Of a stretch of DNA of 64,000 nt, positions 55,629 through 64,000 are shown in pieces. This DNA is from Streptomyces melanogenes (GTDB lineage Bacteria; Actinomycetota; Actinomycetes; Streptomycetales; Streptomycetaceae): contig NZ_BMTS01000005.1 of assembly GCF_014649795.1 (NCBI RefSeq), positions 124,001-188,000 of the forward strand. Direction: 5' to 3'. The translations under genes were made by a program, and so were the position numbers. Under the pieces are notes generated by a model. That model saw only the letters and a program-made list of their open reading frames with translations, was not told the origin of the DNA and ran no database searches. Numbering within the stretch: position 1 is the first letter of the stretch; each line of letters starts with the position of its first letter.

Positions 55629-55740
55629 ATTCCGATGCGCCGTGTACCACGGGCACCGACCCCGATACGCTGTGTCCCTGCTCAGCAGGTGTGCGGGGAA
55701 CGGCAGTCGGGAAGAGGCCGCAGAGCGACAGCGTGCGGCG

Positions 55741-57408
55741 ATGGGGGCGGCAGTGGCGGACGAACCATTCGACTTCTCACCCGGGGCCCAGGTCCCGCTC
55801 CAGGGCGCGGCGGGCCAGACGGCCGCGACCCAGGCGCTGGCCTCGGCCGCCTACCGGGACAGCCCGGTCGCCGACATACTCAAGGCCAACAACGAGTGGC
55901 ACGAGTCGACGGTCACCAAACCCCGGCTCTCCCTCTTCGAACCCAACCTCGGCGAGGCCTTCTCCCGCGCCGTGCAGTCCCGCATGCTCGGCGCCACCCG
56001 CAAGGCACTCATCCAGTCCTTCGGCACCGAACCGCAGACCGTCGTCGAGCACTGCCTCGCCGCGATCCGCATCCGCAAGGAGCGCGACGCCAGGCTCACC
56101 GTGATCACCGGCGTCTTCGGCGTGCTCTTCCTGCCCGGACTGCTGCTCTGGCTCGGCCTCTTCCAACTGCGCCGCACCCTCGCCGGCGCCAAGGACCGCC
56201 GCGTCGGGGCACTGGGCAACCTGCTGCTCGTCGCGTTCGCCGTGCTCGCCGTGATCGCCCTGGTCAAACTGCCCTTCGGTGGCTTCCTCGCGATCTACCT
56301 GCGGGCCATGCTGGTGATGCCCGTCCTCGGCTGGTTCTGGGCCAAGCAGATCTGCGAATCCACCGCCAAGGACCTGCGCGCCCGCTGGAGCGGCCTCCTC
56401 GCCGGCGGCGGAGTCGGCGCCAGGATCCCCGAAGCCGTACCGAAGAACCCGCACGAGACGGCCGCCGAGCAACTGCGCCAGAACCTCGCCAAGCTCACCG
56501 CCGAGCAGCACAGCAACGCCGTCTTCTACGCCGGCCCCAAGGGCATACTCGGCATGGGCACCCGCTGGGGCAGCTGGCAGCTCGCCGAGGAACTCGTCCC
56601 CAAGGAGCCGGGCAAGGAGATCCACGGCTTCCGCAGCTGGGACGTCATAAGGTCCATCCAGGACCGCCTCCAGCTGCTCGAACGCGGCCCCCTGCACACC
56701 GGCGGCTTCCCCAGGCCCGCCGTCAACAACTGGGTCGTCTCCCCCGTCGGCGAGAACGCCAAGGAAGTCGCCCGGCCCACCGGCCAGGACGTCGACAACT
56801 TCCAGGTGCGCCAGCACGAGGTCCAGCGCATCTGCAACGAGCAGCAGTTCTCCAGCGGTAACCGCCACTACCTCGGCGTGCAGTTCACCCTCTGGGACGG
56901 CCAGCTGGTGATCACCATGATGATCACCGTGACCGTGCTCCACGAGACCCTGCGCATCGAGGTCACCGGACACGCCCTCGGCCCGGTGCACGCCCTGTTC
57001 ACCACCAAGCCCAGCCCCAAGACCAAGTCGGTCGACAAGACCTTCAAGTTCTGGGAGAAGAAGGAGATACAACTCCCGCTGGTCGAGCCGCGCGAGGTCG
57101 TCCGCCTCGCCGCCCGCGCCCCGCTCACCTGGTACCCACCGCTCCTGGACCACCTCGGCGGCAAGCTGGTGCTGCCCGAGCCGTTCGGCCTGCGGCACGC
57201 CTGGGCCGACAAGCCCTGGCGCCACCGCTTCATGGCCGACGACGCGATGCGCGCGGCCACGCCCGTCCTGCGCGTGGTCCACGCCGCCGCGATGAAGGTG
57301 CTGGACGAGAACGGCGTGGACATCGAGCGCTTCAACAACCGCTCGATGATGCTCAGCGGCATGGTGCAGGACCCGTCACCGCGGAAGGCGGACTCGTACG
57401 ACGCGTGA
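55741..57408 (+). CDS. Conserved multi-domain membrane protein, function unknown
   Basis: A 555-residue protein conserved in Streptomyces. A soluble N-terminal part (residues 1-110, with AYRDSPVADILKANNEWHEST) is followed by two hydrophobic hairpins (about 120-142 and 158-198, the latter LLLVAFAVLAVIALVKLPFGG). A long soluble C-terminal region has conserved stretches (AVFYAGPKGILGMGTRWGSWQ; HYLGVQFTLWDGQLVITMM). I choose ATG at 55741; GTG at 55753 is close by. Its stop is only 3 nt from the stop of the convergent HIT gene. I see no known catalytic motif. Confidence 0.8.
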   Translation: MGAAVADEPFDFSPGAQVPLQGAAGQTAATQALASAAYRDSPVADILKANNEWHESTVTKPRLSLFEPNLGEAFSRAVQSRMLGATRKALIQSFGTEPQTVVEHCLAAIRIRKERDARLTVITGVFGVLFLPGLLLWLGLFQLRRTLAGAKDRRVGALGNLLLVAFAVLAVIALVKLPFGGFLAIYLRAMLVMPVLGWFWAKQICESTAKDLRARWSGLLAGGGVGARIPEAVPKNPHETAAEQLRQNLAKLTAEQHSNAVFYAGPKGILGMGTRWGSWQLAEELVPKEPGKEIHGFRSWDVIRSIQDRLQLLERGPLHTGGFPRPAVNNWVVSPVGENAKEVARPTGQDVDNFQVRQHEVQRICNEQQFSSGNRHYLGVQFTLWDGQLVITMMITVTVLHETLRIEVTGHALGPVHALFTTKPSPKTKSVDKTFKFWEKKEIQLPLVEPREVVRLAARAPLTWYPPLLDHLGGKLVLPEPFGLRHAWADKPWRHRFMADDAMRAATPVLRVVHAAAMKVLDENGVDIERFNNRSMMLSGMVQDPSPRKADSYDA

Positions 57409-57411
57409 ACC

Positions 57412-57963
57412 TCAGCCCCTGGGCGGCCAGGTGTCCGCGAGCATCTTGCGGGTGTCGCCCAGGAGTTGGGGCAGGATCTTGGTGTGGCCGACGACCGGCA
57501 TGAAGTTGGTGTCGCCGCCCCAGCGCGGCACGATGTGCTGGTGCAGATGGGCGGCGATACCGGCCCCGGCCACCGTGCCCTGGTTCATGCCGATGTTGAA
57601 GCCGTGCGCCCCCGACGCCGTCCGCAGGGCCGTCATGGCCTGCTTGGTGAGCTCCGCGAGCTCCACGGTCTCGGCGGCGTCCAGGTCCGTGTAGTCGGCG
57701 ACGTGCCGGTAGGGCACGACCATCAGGTGGCCGCCGTTGTACGGGTAGAGGTTGAGCACCGCGTACACATGCTCACCGCGGGCCACGATCAGCCCGTCCT
57801 CGTCGGATTTGGCCGGGATGGAGCAGAAGGGACAGCCGTCGCCCGCACCCGGGCCGGTCGGCTTGTTCTCACCCTGGATGTAGGCCATCCGGTGGGGCGT
57901 CCACAGGCGCTGGAAGGCGTCCTGGACACCCACCCCGATCTGCTGTTCCGGCTCACTCGTCAT
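57412..57963 (-). CDS. HIT-family nucleotide hydrolase/phosphorylase
   Basis: A 183-residue protein with the histidine triad HLHQHIVPRW and a CPFC zinc-type motif, belonging to the family that includes mycobacterial diadenosine tetraphosphate phosphorylase (Rv2613c), which lies in the same position between thrS and pgsA1. It probably cleaves ApnA or related nucleotides. ATG at 57963 (TSEPEQQIGVG) or 57975 could be the start; neither has a strong ribosome-binding site. It lies 89 nt downstream of thrS. Confidence 0.92.
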   Translation of the reverse strand: MTSEPEQQIGVGVQDAFQRLWTPHRMAYIQGENKPTGPGAGDGCPFCSIPAKSDEDGLIVARGEHVYAVLNLYPYNGGHLMVVPYRHVADYTDLDAAETVELAELTKQAMTALRTASGAHGFNIGMNQGTVAGAGIAAHLHQHIVPRWGGDTNFMPVVGHTKILPQLLGDTRKMLADTWPPRG

Positions 57964-58052
57964 GCTGTGCAGCATATGACTTCACGTGCGGGGACGAGGA
58001 GCGGCCCCCGGGGAGCAGGGCTTCCTGGGGGCCGCGTCGTTCGTGAGGGGCG

Positions 58053-60029
58053 TCAGACCTGCGCCCGCTCCTCCACGACCTTGAGCAGCTTGGCCAGCGC
58101 CTCGTCACGCGCGATGCCGTTCTCCTGCGACCCGTCGCGGTAGCGGAAGGAGACCGTCCCCGCGGCCATGTCCTCGTCACCGACGATGATCATGAACGGG
58201 ACCTTCTGCTTCTGCTGGTTGCGGATCTTCTTCTGCATCCGGTCCGAGGACGCGTCCACCTCGACCCGCAGGCCCTTCTTCTTCGCCTCGGCGGCGAACT
58301 CCTGCAGGTACTCGACGTGCGCGTCACCGATCGGGATGCCGACCGCCTGGACCGGGGCCAGCCACGGCGGCATGGCGCCCGCGTAGTGCTCGAGGAGCAC
58401 CGCGAAGAAGCGCTCGATGGAGCCGAACAGCGCGCGGTGGATCATGACCGGGCGCTGCTTGGTGCCGTCGGGGCCGGTGTACTCCAGGTCGAAGCGCTCC
58501 GGCAGGTTGAAGTCCAGCTGCACGGTCGACATCTGCCAGGTGCGGCCGATGGCGTCCTTGCACTGCACCGAGATCTTCGGGCCGTAGAACGCGGCGCCGC
58601 CCGGGTCCGGGACCAGCGGGAGGCCCTGCTTCTCGGCCACCTGCCGCAGGGTCTCGGTGGCCTCCTCCCAGATCTCGTCCGAGCCGACGAACTTCTCCGG
58701 GTCCTTGGTGGAGAGCTCCAGGTAGAAGTCCGTCAGACCGTAGTCGCGCAGCAGGTTCAGGACGAAGGTGAGGGTGCGGTCCAGCTCCTCCGCCATCTGC
58801 TCCTTGGTGCAGTAGATGTGCGCGTCGTCCTGCGTGAACCCACGGGCACGGGTCAGACCGTGCACGACGCCCGACTTCTCGTACCGGTACACGGTGCCGA
58901 ACTCGAACAGGCGCAGCGGCAGCTCACGGTAGGAGCGCCCGCGCGCGTCGAAGATCAGGTTGTGCATCGGGCAGTTCATGGGCTTGAGGTAGTAGTCCAC
59001 GCCCTCGTCGAGCTGCATGGGCGGGTACATGCCGTCGGCGTACCAGTCCAGGTGGCCCGAGGTCTCGAAGAGCTTCCCCTTGGTGGCGTGCGGGGTGTAG
59101 ACGAACTCGTACCCCTCCTCCTCGTGGCGGCGCCGCGAGTAGTCCTCCATCACCCGGCGGATGATGCCGCCCTTGGGGTGGAAGACGGCGAGGCCGGAGC
59201 CGATCTGCTCCGGGATGGAGAACAGGTCGAGCTCGGCGCCGAGCTTGCGGTGGTCGCGCTTCTCGGCCTCGGCCAGGAAGTCGAGGTGCGCCTTCAGCTC
59301 GTCCTTCGACGGCCAGGCGGTGCCGTAGATGCGCTGGAGCATCGGGTTCTTCTCGCTGCCCCGCCAGTACGCGGCGGCGTTCCGCATCAGCTTGAACGCC
59401 GGGATGTTGCGGGTGGTCGGCAGGTGCGGACCCCGGCAGAGGTCCTTCCAGCACAGCTCGCCCGTCTTGGCGTCCAGGTTGTCGTAGATGGTCAGCTCGC
59501 CGCCGCCCACCTCGACGTCCGCGCCGTCGTCGCTCGACGCGGAGCCCTTGATGCCGATGAGCTCCAGCTTGTACGGCTCGTTCGCGAGCTCCTCGCGGGC
59601 GGCCTCGTCGGTGACGACGCGGCGCGAGAAGCGCTGGCCGCGCTTCTGGATCTCCTGCATCCGCTTCTCGATGGCCTTGAGGTCCTCCGGGGTGAAGGGC
59701 CTCTCGACGTCGAAGTCGTAGTAGAAGCCGTCCCGGACCGGCGGGCCGATGCCCAGCTTGGCCTCGGGGAAGAGCTCTTGGACGGCCTGGGCCATCACGT
59801 GCGCGGTGGAGTGGCGCAGGATGTTGAGGCCGTCCTCGGAGGAGATCTCGACGGGCTCGACCTCCTCGCCGTCCTTCACCTCGTACGCGAGGTCCTTCAG
59901 CTCGCCGGCCACGCGGGCCGCGACGATGGTGCGCTCACCGGTGAAGAGCTCGGCAGCCGTAGTGCCCGTCGTCACCACGCGCTCTTCCCGCTCGGAATCG
60001 CGTTGGATGATCACACGGACGTCTGACAC
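58053..60029 (-). CDS. thrS: Threonyl-tRNA synthetase
   Basis: Charges tRNA-Thr. The 658-residue protein has the N-terminal TGS domain, the N2 editing domain with [11 protein letters not shown], and the class II catalytic core. The core has the zinc ligands Cys in MNCPMH and the later His ([16 protein letters not shown]), motif 2 [28 protein letters not shown] and a C-terminal anticodon-binding domain. GTG at 60029 behind AGGAGAG; the frame is open for nearly 1 kb more upstream but without homology. No T-box element is visible. Confidence 0.98.
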   Translation of the reverse strand: MSDVRVIIQRDSEREERVVTTGTTAAELFTGERTIVAARVAGELKDLAYEVKDGEEVEPVEISSEDGLNILRHSTAHVMAQAVQELFPEAKLGIGPPVRDGFYYDFDVERPFTPEDLKAIEKRMQEIQKRGQRFSRRVVTDEAAREELANEPYKLELIGIKGSASSDDGADVEVGGGELTIYDNLDAKTGELCWKDLCRGPHLPTTRNIPAFKLMRNAAAYWRGSEKNPMLQRIYGTAWPSKDELKAHLDFLAEAEKRDHRKLGAELDLFSIPEQIGSGLAVFHPKGGIIRRVMEDYSRRRHEEEGYEFVYTPHATKGKLFETSGHLDWYADGMYPPMQLDEGVDYYLKPMNCPMHNLIFDARGRSYRELPLRLFEFGTVYRYEKSGVVHGLTRARGFTQDDAHIYCTKEQMAEELDRTLTFVLNLLRDYGLTDFYLELSTKDPEKFVGSDEIWEEATETLRQVAEKQGLPLVPDPGGAAFYGPKISVQCKDAIGRTWQMSTVQLDFNLPERFDLEYTGPDGTKQRPVMIHRALFGSIERFFAVLLEHYAGAMPPWLAPVQAVGIPIGDAHVEYLQEFAAEAKKKGLRVEVDASSDRMQKKIRNQQKQKVPFMIIVGDEDMAAGTVSFRYRDGSQENGIARDEALAKLLKVVEERAQV

Positions 60030-60145
60030 CGGTCTCTCCTGACTGAAGGGGTACGCACGCTCGTAACCGCGTACGCGGGAGAATCCTACCGAGCCGGTGG
60101 GACCGGTCGCGAAACGGTTTGTGCCGCGCCGACCGGCCCGCCCCC

Positions 60146-61333
60146 TCACTCCTCCCCCGTGCACGCCTCCTCGAAGAAGTCCAGATTCTCCTGGAGCGAC
60201 TTCATCAGGCGGTCCCGCTCGGCGTCGTCCACCTGGACCGGCACCACCCCGGTGGCCCCGGCGAGCCTGCGGAAGCCGCCCCGGCTCTCCAGGCGGCCCA
60301 CGACCCGGATCGGCAGGCCGACGAGGTGGGCGTGGCCCGCGATCCGGTAGGCCTCCTCGTCGAGCTGCATCCGTACGTACGGGATCTCCGCGCCCGCCAG
60401 GACCCGCAGCCGTACGGTTCCCGGGCCGCGCGGGCCCGAGCGGCGCAGCCGGACCACCGCGCCGGTGACCCGGACGGGCAGCGAGGGCTCGTCGTCGAGG
60501 TAGCGCGCGCCCGCTTCTCGGAGCGCGGGCAGGTCGCCGGGCGAGAACTCGACCGGTTCGGGGCGCGGCGCGCACCCGGCCGGGACGCCTGCCGCCGGGG
60601 CCCACTCCAGGGCGATCCGGACGCCTTCCGAGCCCGATACGAGGGCGATGAGGGCCTCGGTGAGCTCGCGGCTGGCGCCCGCGCCGACGGCCGCGTCGAA
60701 GGCCTCCATGCCGCCGGTGGTGCGGCGGTAGTCGATGGCCTCGCGGACCGCGTACAGCGCCTCGTAGAGCCGGACGACCACCGCGCGGCCGGGCTCCACG
60801 GGGACGAACGCGGTGAGCCGCCCGCCGGGTGCCGGGCCGACCAGGACGTCTTCCAGGGCGGTCAGTGCCTGTCTGCGGTGGCGGGCTCCGTAGTAGCCGG
60901 CCCGGCCGCGGACGGCGAGCGCGCCCGCGAGGAGCATGCGGTGGGCGGCGCCGCGCAGCCGTTCCTGCTCGGTCCAGGGGGCGGCACCGGAGGGGGCGGG
61001 CGGGGTGTCGCGCCACCAGCGGACCTCGTCGCTGGGCACGGCGAGCGAGACGAGCACTTCGCGCGCGGAGGGCGCGGCGGAGCGGGCGAGGGCGGTGAGC
61101 GCCTCGCCGATGAGGTCCTCGCTGTCGGGGTACGCGCGACTCTCGGGCACCAGCAGGCTGGTGCCGGCGGCGGCGCCCCCGGGCGGGGTCCAGCGTGTGT
61201 ACCGCCCGGCCGCGCTGCCGCGCCGCTGCCAGCCGTGCCGGTGCAGCAGCACGCCGAGCACGGCCGGGTCCACCTGGGCCGGAACCGGCTCCACCGTCTC
61301 CGGTCCGCCAAACTCCCCGCTCGACAGACGCAT
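60146..61333 (-). CDS. Conserved protein of unknown function, coupled to the DUF4365 gene
   Basis: A 395-residue acidic/Arg-rich protein. No family recognised for the main body. The C-terminal 90 residues ([56 protein letters not shown]) have the alternating pattern of a small beta-barrel, perhaps OB-like. It begins one base within the DUF4365 stop codon (TGATG), so the two proteins are probably made together. ATG at 61333. Same strand as thrS, 116 nt upstream of it. Role unknown. Confidence 0.75.
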   Translation of the reverse strand: MRLSSGEFGGPETVEPVPAQVDPAVLGVLLHRHGWQRRGSAAGRYTRWTPPGGAAAGTSLLVPESRAYPDSEDLIGEALTALARSAAPSAREVLVSLAVPSDEVRWWRDTPPAPSGAAPWTEQERLRGAAHRMLLAGALAVRGRAGYYGARHRRQALTALEDVLVGPAPGGRLTAFVPVEPGRAVVVRLYEALYAVREAIDYRRTTGGMEAFDAAVGAGASRELTEALIALVSGSEGVRIALEWAPAAGVPAGCAPRPEPVEFSPGDLPALREAGARYLDDEPSLPVRVTGAVVRLRRSGPRGPGTVRLRVLAGAEIPYVRMQLDEEAYRIAGHAHLVGLPIRVVGRLESRGGFRRLAGATGVVPVQVDDAERDRLMKSLQENLDFFEEACTGEE

Positions 61334-61899
61334 CAGGGCCTCCCTCCCACCCCGACCCGGGTCATGATCTCGCAGAGCGCGCGATCGTCGAAGATCCGCG
61401 TGGTCGGTATCCGCACTGTGGTCCTGCGCCGCCCGGTCACCGCGTGGCCGGCCAGGTTGGTCCAGTAGCAGCAGTGCCGCAGCGCGAGCCGGTCGTGGCC
61501 CGCGCGCAGCCACTCGTCCCGGCTTCTGGGCACGAGCATCACGACCAGGATCTTGTGCACCGAGACGGGTGTGCGGGCCAGCTTCACCAGGTGGTCGTTG
61601 TCGAGGGTGAAGGAGAAGGCCCCGCCCGGGGGGTGCGGCGGGATCTGGTACGTGCACTTGAGCTGCACCTTGATCGTGACTTCGTCGTCGACGGTGTGGC
61701 CGGGGGCGCTGTGGCTCACGTGCCAGTCGATTCCGTTGTCCGGAAAGGGCTGGGAGAGCGAACACCCGGCGGCGGCCGCCACGGCGTGGAGGTAGCCCAC
61801 CTGGAGGGTCTCCATGCAGGCGGTGGTGGCGAGTGAGCCGCGCAGTGGTGCGATCCGCTCGGATATCAGCCCGTCCGGCTCCGGCTGCGCGATCGCCAT
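61333..61899 (-). CDS. DUF4365-domain protein, nuclease-like
   Basis: A 188-residue protein with the DUF4365 core: a helix [20 protein letters not shown], then GIDWHVSH and [15 protein letters not shown]. Asp58 and the Q79-L-K81 triad correspond to the D...(E/Q)xK pattern of the PD-(D/E)XK nuclease superfamily, so DNA or RNA cleavage is plausible but unproven. It is upstream of, and overlaps by one base, the unknown 395-residue gene. ATG at 61899; the start is a little uncertain. Divergent from the DEDDh exonuclease gene. Confidence 0.8.
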   Translation of the reverse strand: MAIAQPEPDGLISERIAPLRGSLATTACMETLQVGYLHAVAAAAGCSLSQPFPDNGIDWHVSHSAPGHTVDDEVTIKVQLKCTYQIPPHPPGGAFSFTLDNDHLVKLARTPVSVHKILVVMLVPRSRDEWLRAGHDRLALRHCCYWTNLAGHAVTGRRRTTVRIPTTRIFDDRALCEIMTRVGVGGRP

Positions 61900-62039
61900 G
61901 GCCGTCGTACGCCTTCCGTCAACTTGCGGGGCCGTCACCTGTGTTGTTGCCGGAGGGCGTACGCCGCAAACGGCCCGGGTATCACGGAATCGGGCAGGGG
62001 ACGCACGCCATCTGCCAAGGGCACAAAGGGAGTTGAACC

Positions 62040-62765
62040 ATGACGTGCTGGTACGAAGGCCCCCTGGCCGCATTCGACACCGAGACGACGGGCGTGGACG
62101 TGGAGCGGGACCGCATAGTGTCGGCCGCCCTGGTGGTCCAGGACGGGCCGGGTTCGCGGCCGCGGGCGACGCGCTGGCTGGTGAACCCGGGCATATCCGT
62201 GCCGGAGGGCGCGACCGCCGTGCACGGGCTCACCGACGAGCACCTCCAGTTGAACGGGCGGTGGCCGGCGCCGGTGATGGAGGAGGTGGCCAGGGCGCTG
62301 GCGGAGGAGTGCGCGGCGGGGCGGCCGCTGGTGGTGATGAACGCGCCGTTCGACCTGACGCTGCTGGACCGGGAGTTGAGGCGGCACCGGGCCTCGTCGC
62401 TGGCGCGCTATCTGGACGGGGCGCCGCTGCGGGTCCTGGATCCGCGGGTCCTGGACAAGCATCTGGACCGCTACCGCAAGGGGCGCCGCACCCTCACGGA
62501 TCTGTGCGCGCACTACGGGGTGGAGCTGGAGGGCGCGCACGACGCGGCGGCGGACGCGCTGGCGGCGCTCGAGGTCGTACGGGCGGTGGGGCGCCGGTTC
62601 GCGGCGCGGCTCGAACGGCTGACCCCGGCGGAGATCCACGCCTTGCAGACGGGCTGGCACGCGGCCCAGGCGCGGGGCCTGCAGGCGTGGTTCACGCGCA
62701 ACGGGACGCCGGAGGAAGTGGACCCGGCGTGGCCGCTGCGGCCCGAGCTGCCCGCGGCGGCGTGA
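62040..62765 (+). CDS. DEDDh 3'-5' exonuclease (DnaQ-like)
   Basis: A 241-residue exonuclease of the DnaQ/epsilon superfamily. All five catalytic residues are in place: Asp13 and Glu15 (AFDTETTG), Asp105 (NAPFDLTLLD), His167 and Asp172 (GAHDAAADAL). It is a stand-alone domain with a C-terminal helical extension (TPAEIHALQTGWHAAQ), not attached to a polymerase. ATG at 62040 with GGGAG about 10 nt upstream. Divergent from the DUF4365 gene, ending at a bidirectional terminator shared with the first tRNA-Val. Confidence 0.9.
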   Translation: MTCWYEGPLAAFDTETTGVDVERDRIVSAALVVQDGPGSRPRATRWLVNPGISVPEGATAVHGLTDEHLQLNGRWPAPVMEEVARALAEECAAGRPLVVMNAPFDLTLLDRELRRHRASSLARYLDGAPLRVLDPRVLDKHLDRYRKGRRTLTDLCAHYGVELEGAHDAAADALAALEVVRAVGRRFAARLERLTPAEIHALQTGWHAAQARGLQAWFTRNGTPEEVDPAWPLRPELPAAA

Positions 62766-62792
62766 CGCCCGTACAGGTCCCGTACATGCGGA

Positions 62793-62823
62793 AAGGCCGG
62801 TCCGTCGATGACGGACCGGCCTT
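62793..62823. terminator. Bidirectional terminator, exonuclease and tRNA-Val copy 1
   Basis: Perfect 14-bp stem with 3-nt loop (arms 62793-62806 and 62810-62823), flanked by AA and CTTC; lies just 3' of the minus-strand tRNA and 28 nt past the exonuclease stop. Confidence 0.9.
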
Positions 62824-62830
62824 CTCCCGG

Positions 62831-62902
62831 TGGGCGATACTGGGTTCGAACCAGTGACCTCTTCGGTGTGAACGAAGCGCTCTCCCACTGAGCTAATCGC
62901 CC
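62831..62902 (-). tRNA. tRNA-Val (anticodon CAC), copy 1
   Basis: A 72-nt cloverleaf on the minus strand: acceptor GGGCGAT / ATCGCCC plus discriminator A, D-stem region TAGCTCAG, anticodon arm CTTCG-TTCACAC-CGAAG, and T arm CTGG-TTCGAAC-CCAG. The anticodon is CAC (reads GUG). The 3' CCA is not encoded. Confidence 0.97.
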
Positions 62903-62941
62903 GGGAACGGACTGAACCATACAGGCCCGGGCGGCCTGGGT

Positions 62942-63403
62942 TCAAACTCCGTTCAGGACGGCGGTCAGTCCCCGCCGGCCGGCGCGCATCATCAGGGCGT
63001 GGTTGGCGAGGAAGACGGGGCGCCCGGGGACGGCGAGCCGCCGCATCAGGGGCTTGCGCACCTCGACCTCCTGCTCGTACACCGCGCGCGTGCCGCCGTC
63101 GTACGCGCTCAGGGTCCAGCGGGCCCAGCCGTCCAGGTCGCCGCTCATGGCGACTTCCAGGACGCCGGCCGCCTCGTCGCGGCGCCGCTCGCGGGCGGTG
63201 ACGACCAGGTCGTACGGAAGGACGGAGCGGAACCTGGCGATGCCGGTGCGCTCGTCGACGGCGGTCACCTCGCGGATCTGCGGCCACCAGTGGGGGTAGC
63301 CCTCGGCGCGCTCCAGGACCGCGTAGACGGCGGCGGGCGGGGCGGGCAGGTGCCAGACGCTGCGGAACCGGTAGTGGCTCCAGCCCGCGGTTCTCGGCTT
63401 CAT
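62942..63403 (-). CDS. SRPBCC (START/Bet v1-like) family protein
   Basis: A 153-residue protein of the polyketide cyclase/dehydrase-type SRPBCC fold, a hydrophobic ligand-binding barrel. The pattern VWHLPAPPAAVYAVLERAEGYPHWWPQIREV is typical, with YEQEVEVRKPLMRRL towards the C-terminus and a helix ending the fold. The ligand is unknown. It is bracketed by two identical tRNA-Val genes, all on the minus strand. Confidence 0.88.
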   Translation of the reverse strand: MKPRTAGWSHYRFRSVWHLPAPPAAVYAVLERAEGYPHWWPQIREVTAVDERTGIARFRSVLPYDLVVTARERRRDEAAGVLEVAMSGDLDGWARWTLSAYDGGTRAVYEQEVEVRKPLMRRLAVPGRPVFLANHALMMRAGRRGLTAVLNGV

Positions 63404-63465
63404 GGTTCAAGTCTGCGCCGGGGAGCGGGAAGTACACCGGGAGGTGTGCGGGCTTCCGGGAACGC

Positions 63466-63503
63466 CGAAGGCCCGGAGATCGTTGTCGATCTCCGGGCCT
63501 TCG
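63466..63503 (-). terminator. Terminator after tRNA-Val copy 2
   Basis: Perfect 17-bp stem with a TTGT loop (arms 63466-63482 and 63487-63503), 8 nt beyond the tRNA 3' end and ahead of the SRPBCC gene, which must therefore have its own promoter or depend on readthrough. Confidence 0.92.
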
Positions 63504-63510
63504 GTCCGGG

Positions 63511-63582
63511 TGGGCGATACTGGGTTCGAACCAGTGACCTCTTCGGTGTGAACGAAGCGCTCTCCCACTGAGCTAATCGCCC
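63511..63582 (-). tRNA. tRNA-Val (anticodon CAC), copy 2
   Basis: Identical over all 72 nt to the copy at 62831-62902, same strand, same CAC anticodon and no encoded CCA. Confidence 0.97.
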
Positions 63583-63646
63583 GGGCGCACCGCAAACATT
63601 ACCGCATGTCAGCGGGGCGTTTGACCATGGTGGCCGGTCCCGCTCG

Positions 63647-64000
63647 TCACTCGTTGATCTTCCACGGCATGACGAGGCCGAACTTCCAGAGGTAGACCGC
63701 GGCGAGCGCCGCCACGATCGCCAGGCCGATGGCCGTCAGGATGATGTTGCGCCGCCGCACCTTGGGGTCGAGGGCCCGCTGGGCGGCCTCGGTCACCTTG
63801 CGCCTGGTCCAGCGCAGCACCAGCTGGGCCCAGACGAACTCGGTCGCCCAGATCGCCATGCCACCGAAGATCACCAGCCAGCCCGGTCCCGGCAGCGGAA
63901 GCATGATGATGCCCGCGACCACGACCGCGAGGCCCACGATGAAGACGCCGACCTGCCAGCTCAGGTGCAGCGGCCTGGACGCCTTGATGAAGGCGGGCGC
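63647..64000 (-). CDS. PGPGW-motif transmembrane protein (TIGR02611-like), 5' end outside the window
   Basis: The visible 117 residues include two hydrophobic helices (LHLSWQVGVFIVGLAVVVAG and beyond), the signature LPLPGPGWLVIFGG, a basic stretch (LRWTRRKVTEAAQR) and a final helix (IILTAIGLAIVAALAAVYLW). This matches the small actinobacterial PGPGW membrane proteins. The frame stays open to the window edge, so the start codon is not seen; the GTG at 63937 is internal. Function unknown. Confidence 0.82.
   Translation of the reverse strand, partial: APAFIKASRPLHLSWQVGVFIVGLAVVVAGIIMLPLPGPGWLVIFGGMAIWATEFVWAQLVLRWTRRKVTEAAQRALDPKVRRRNIILTAIGLAIVAALAAVYLWKFGLVMPWKINE

Noticed and set aside
60030..60145. 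Possible T-box or other riboswitch before thrS.
   Set aside because: The gap is short and lacks a T-box sequence (TGGNACCGCG) or a specifier hairpin. The alaS gene likewise has no such leader because it is internal to an operon.
62793..63503. CRISPR-like or attachment-site interpretation of the repeated hairpins and tRNA copies.
   Set aside because: Only two tRNA copies with unrelated terminators; no spacer array, no integrase and no partial tRNA fragment.

Overview
The window is a high-GC actinobacterial chromosome segment and is almost certainly from Streptomyces. It carries bldD (with the c-di-GMP signature RGD-X8-RQDD), the actinobacterial integration host factor, many GTG and TTG starts, and a gene order that matches the conserved core region around S. 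coelicolor bldD (SCO1489) to relA (SCO1513). I see no prophage, insertion sequence, CRISPR array or rRNA. Nearly all of the 60 protein genes called are housekeeping genes, and most lie on the minus strand.

Layout, left to right. 1-2.6 kb: coaBC, rpoZ, gmk and integration host factor (coenzyme A, RNA polymerase omega, GMP kinase, nucleoid protein). 2.8-12.9 kb: the de novo pyrimidine operon, transcribed right to left as pyrR-pyrB-pyrC-(membrane protein)-carA-carB-pyrD-pyrF. It has a PyrR-type RNA site over the pyrR ribosome-binding site and a strong hairpin between carB and pyrD. 13.0-13.7 kb: divergent bldD with an autoregulatory operator on its promoter. 13.8-17 kb: M24 peptidase-like gene, efp, nusB and a small ATPase. 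17.2-27.2 kb: a long, tightly overlapping run DUF948-DUF6167-alaS-ruvX-mltG-aroE-aroC-aroK-aroB-aroQ.

27.3-37.7 kb is mixed: an NB-ARC/TPR regulator, rpsD, a DUF2470 gene next to a near-perfect iron box, rarA, a VKOR-family membrane protein, hisS with a metallo-hydrolase, a membrane-anchored cyclophilin and a DUF349 protein. 37.8-50 kb: relA, apt, secF, secD, yajC, ruvBAC, yebC, and pdxST for PLP synthesis. 50.4-60 kb: the phosphatidylinositol/PIM cluster (PI-phosphate synthase, acyltransferase, PimA-type mannosyltransferase), then a degenerate EF-G paralogue, a large membrane protein, a HIT protein and thrS. 60-64 kb: an unknown gene coupled to a DUF4365 nuclease-like gene, a DEDDh exonuclease, two identical tRNA-Val(CAC) genes flanking an SRPBCC gene, and a PGPGW membrane protein cut by the window edge.

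The less ordinary signals are: the iron box shared by rpsD and the DUF2470 gene; an M24 protein and an EF-G paralogue that have lost canonical active-site residues; the unknown plus DUF4365 gene pair; copies of a Streptomyces intergenic repeat, including one large inverted pair; and structured leaders upstream of pyrB and the DUF349 gene. All functional calls come from reading the sequence and from family knowledge. No database search was run.
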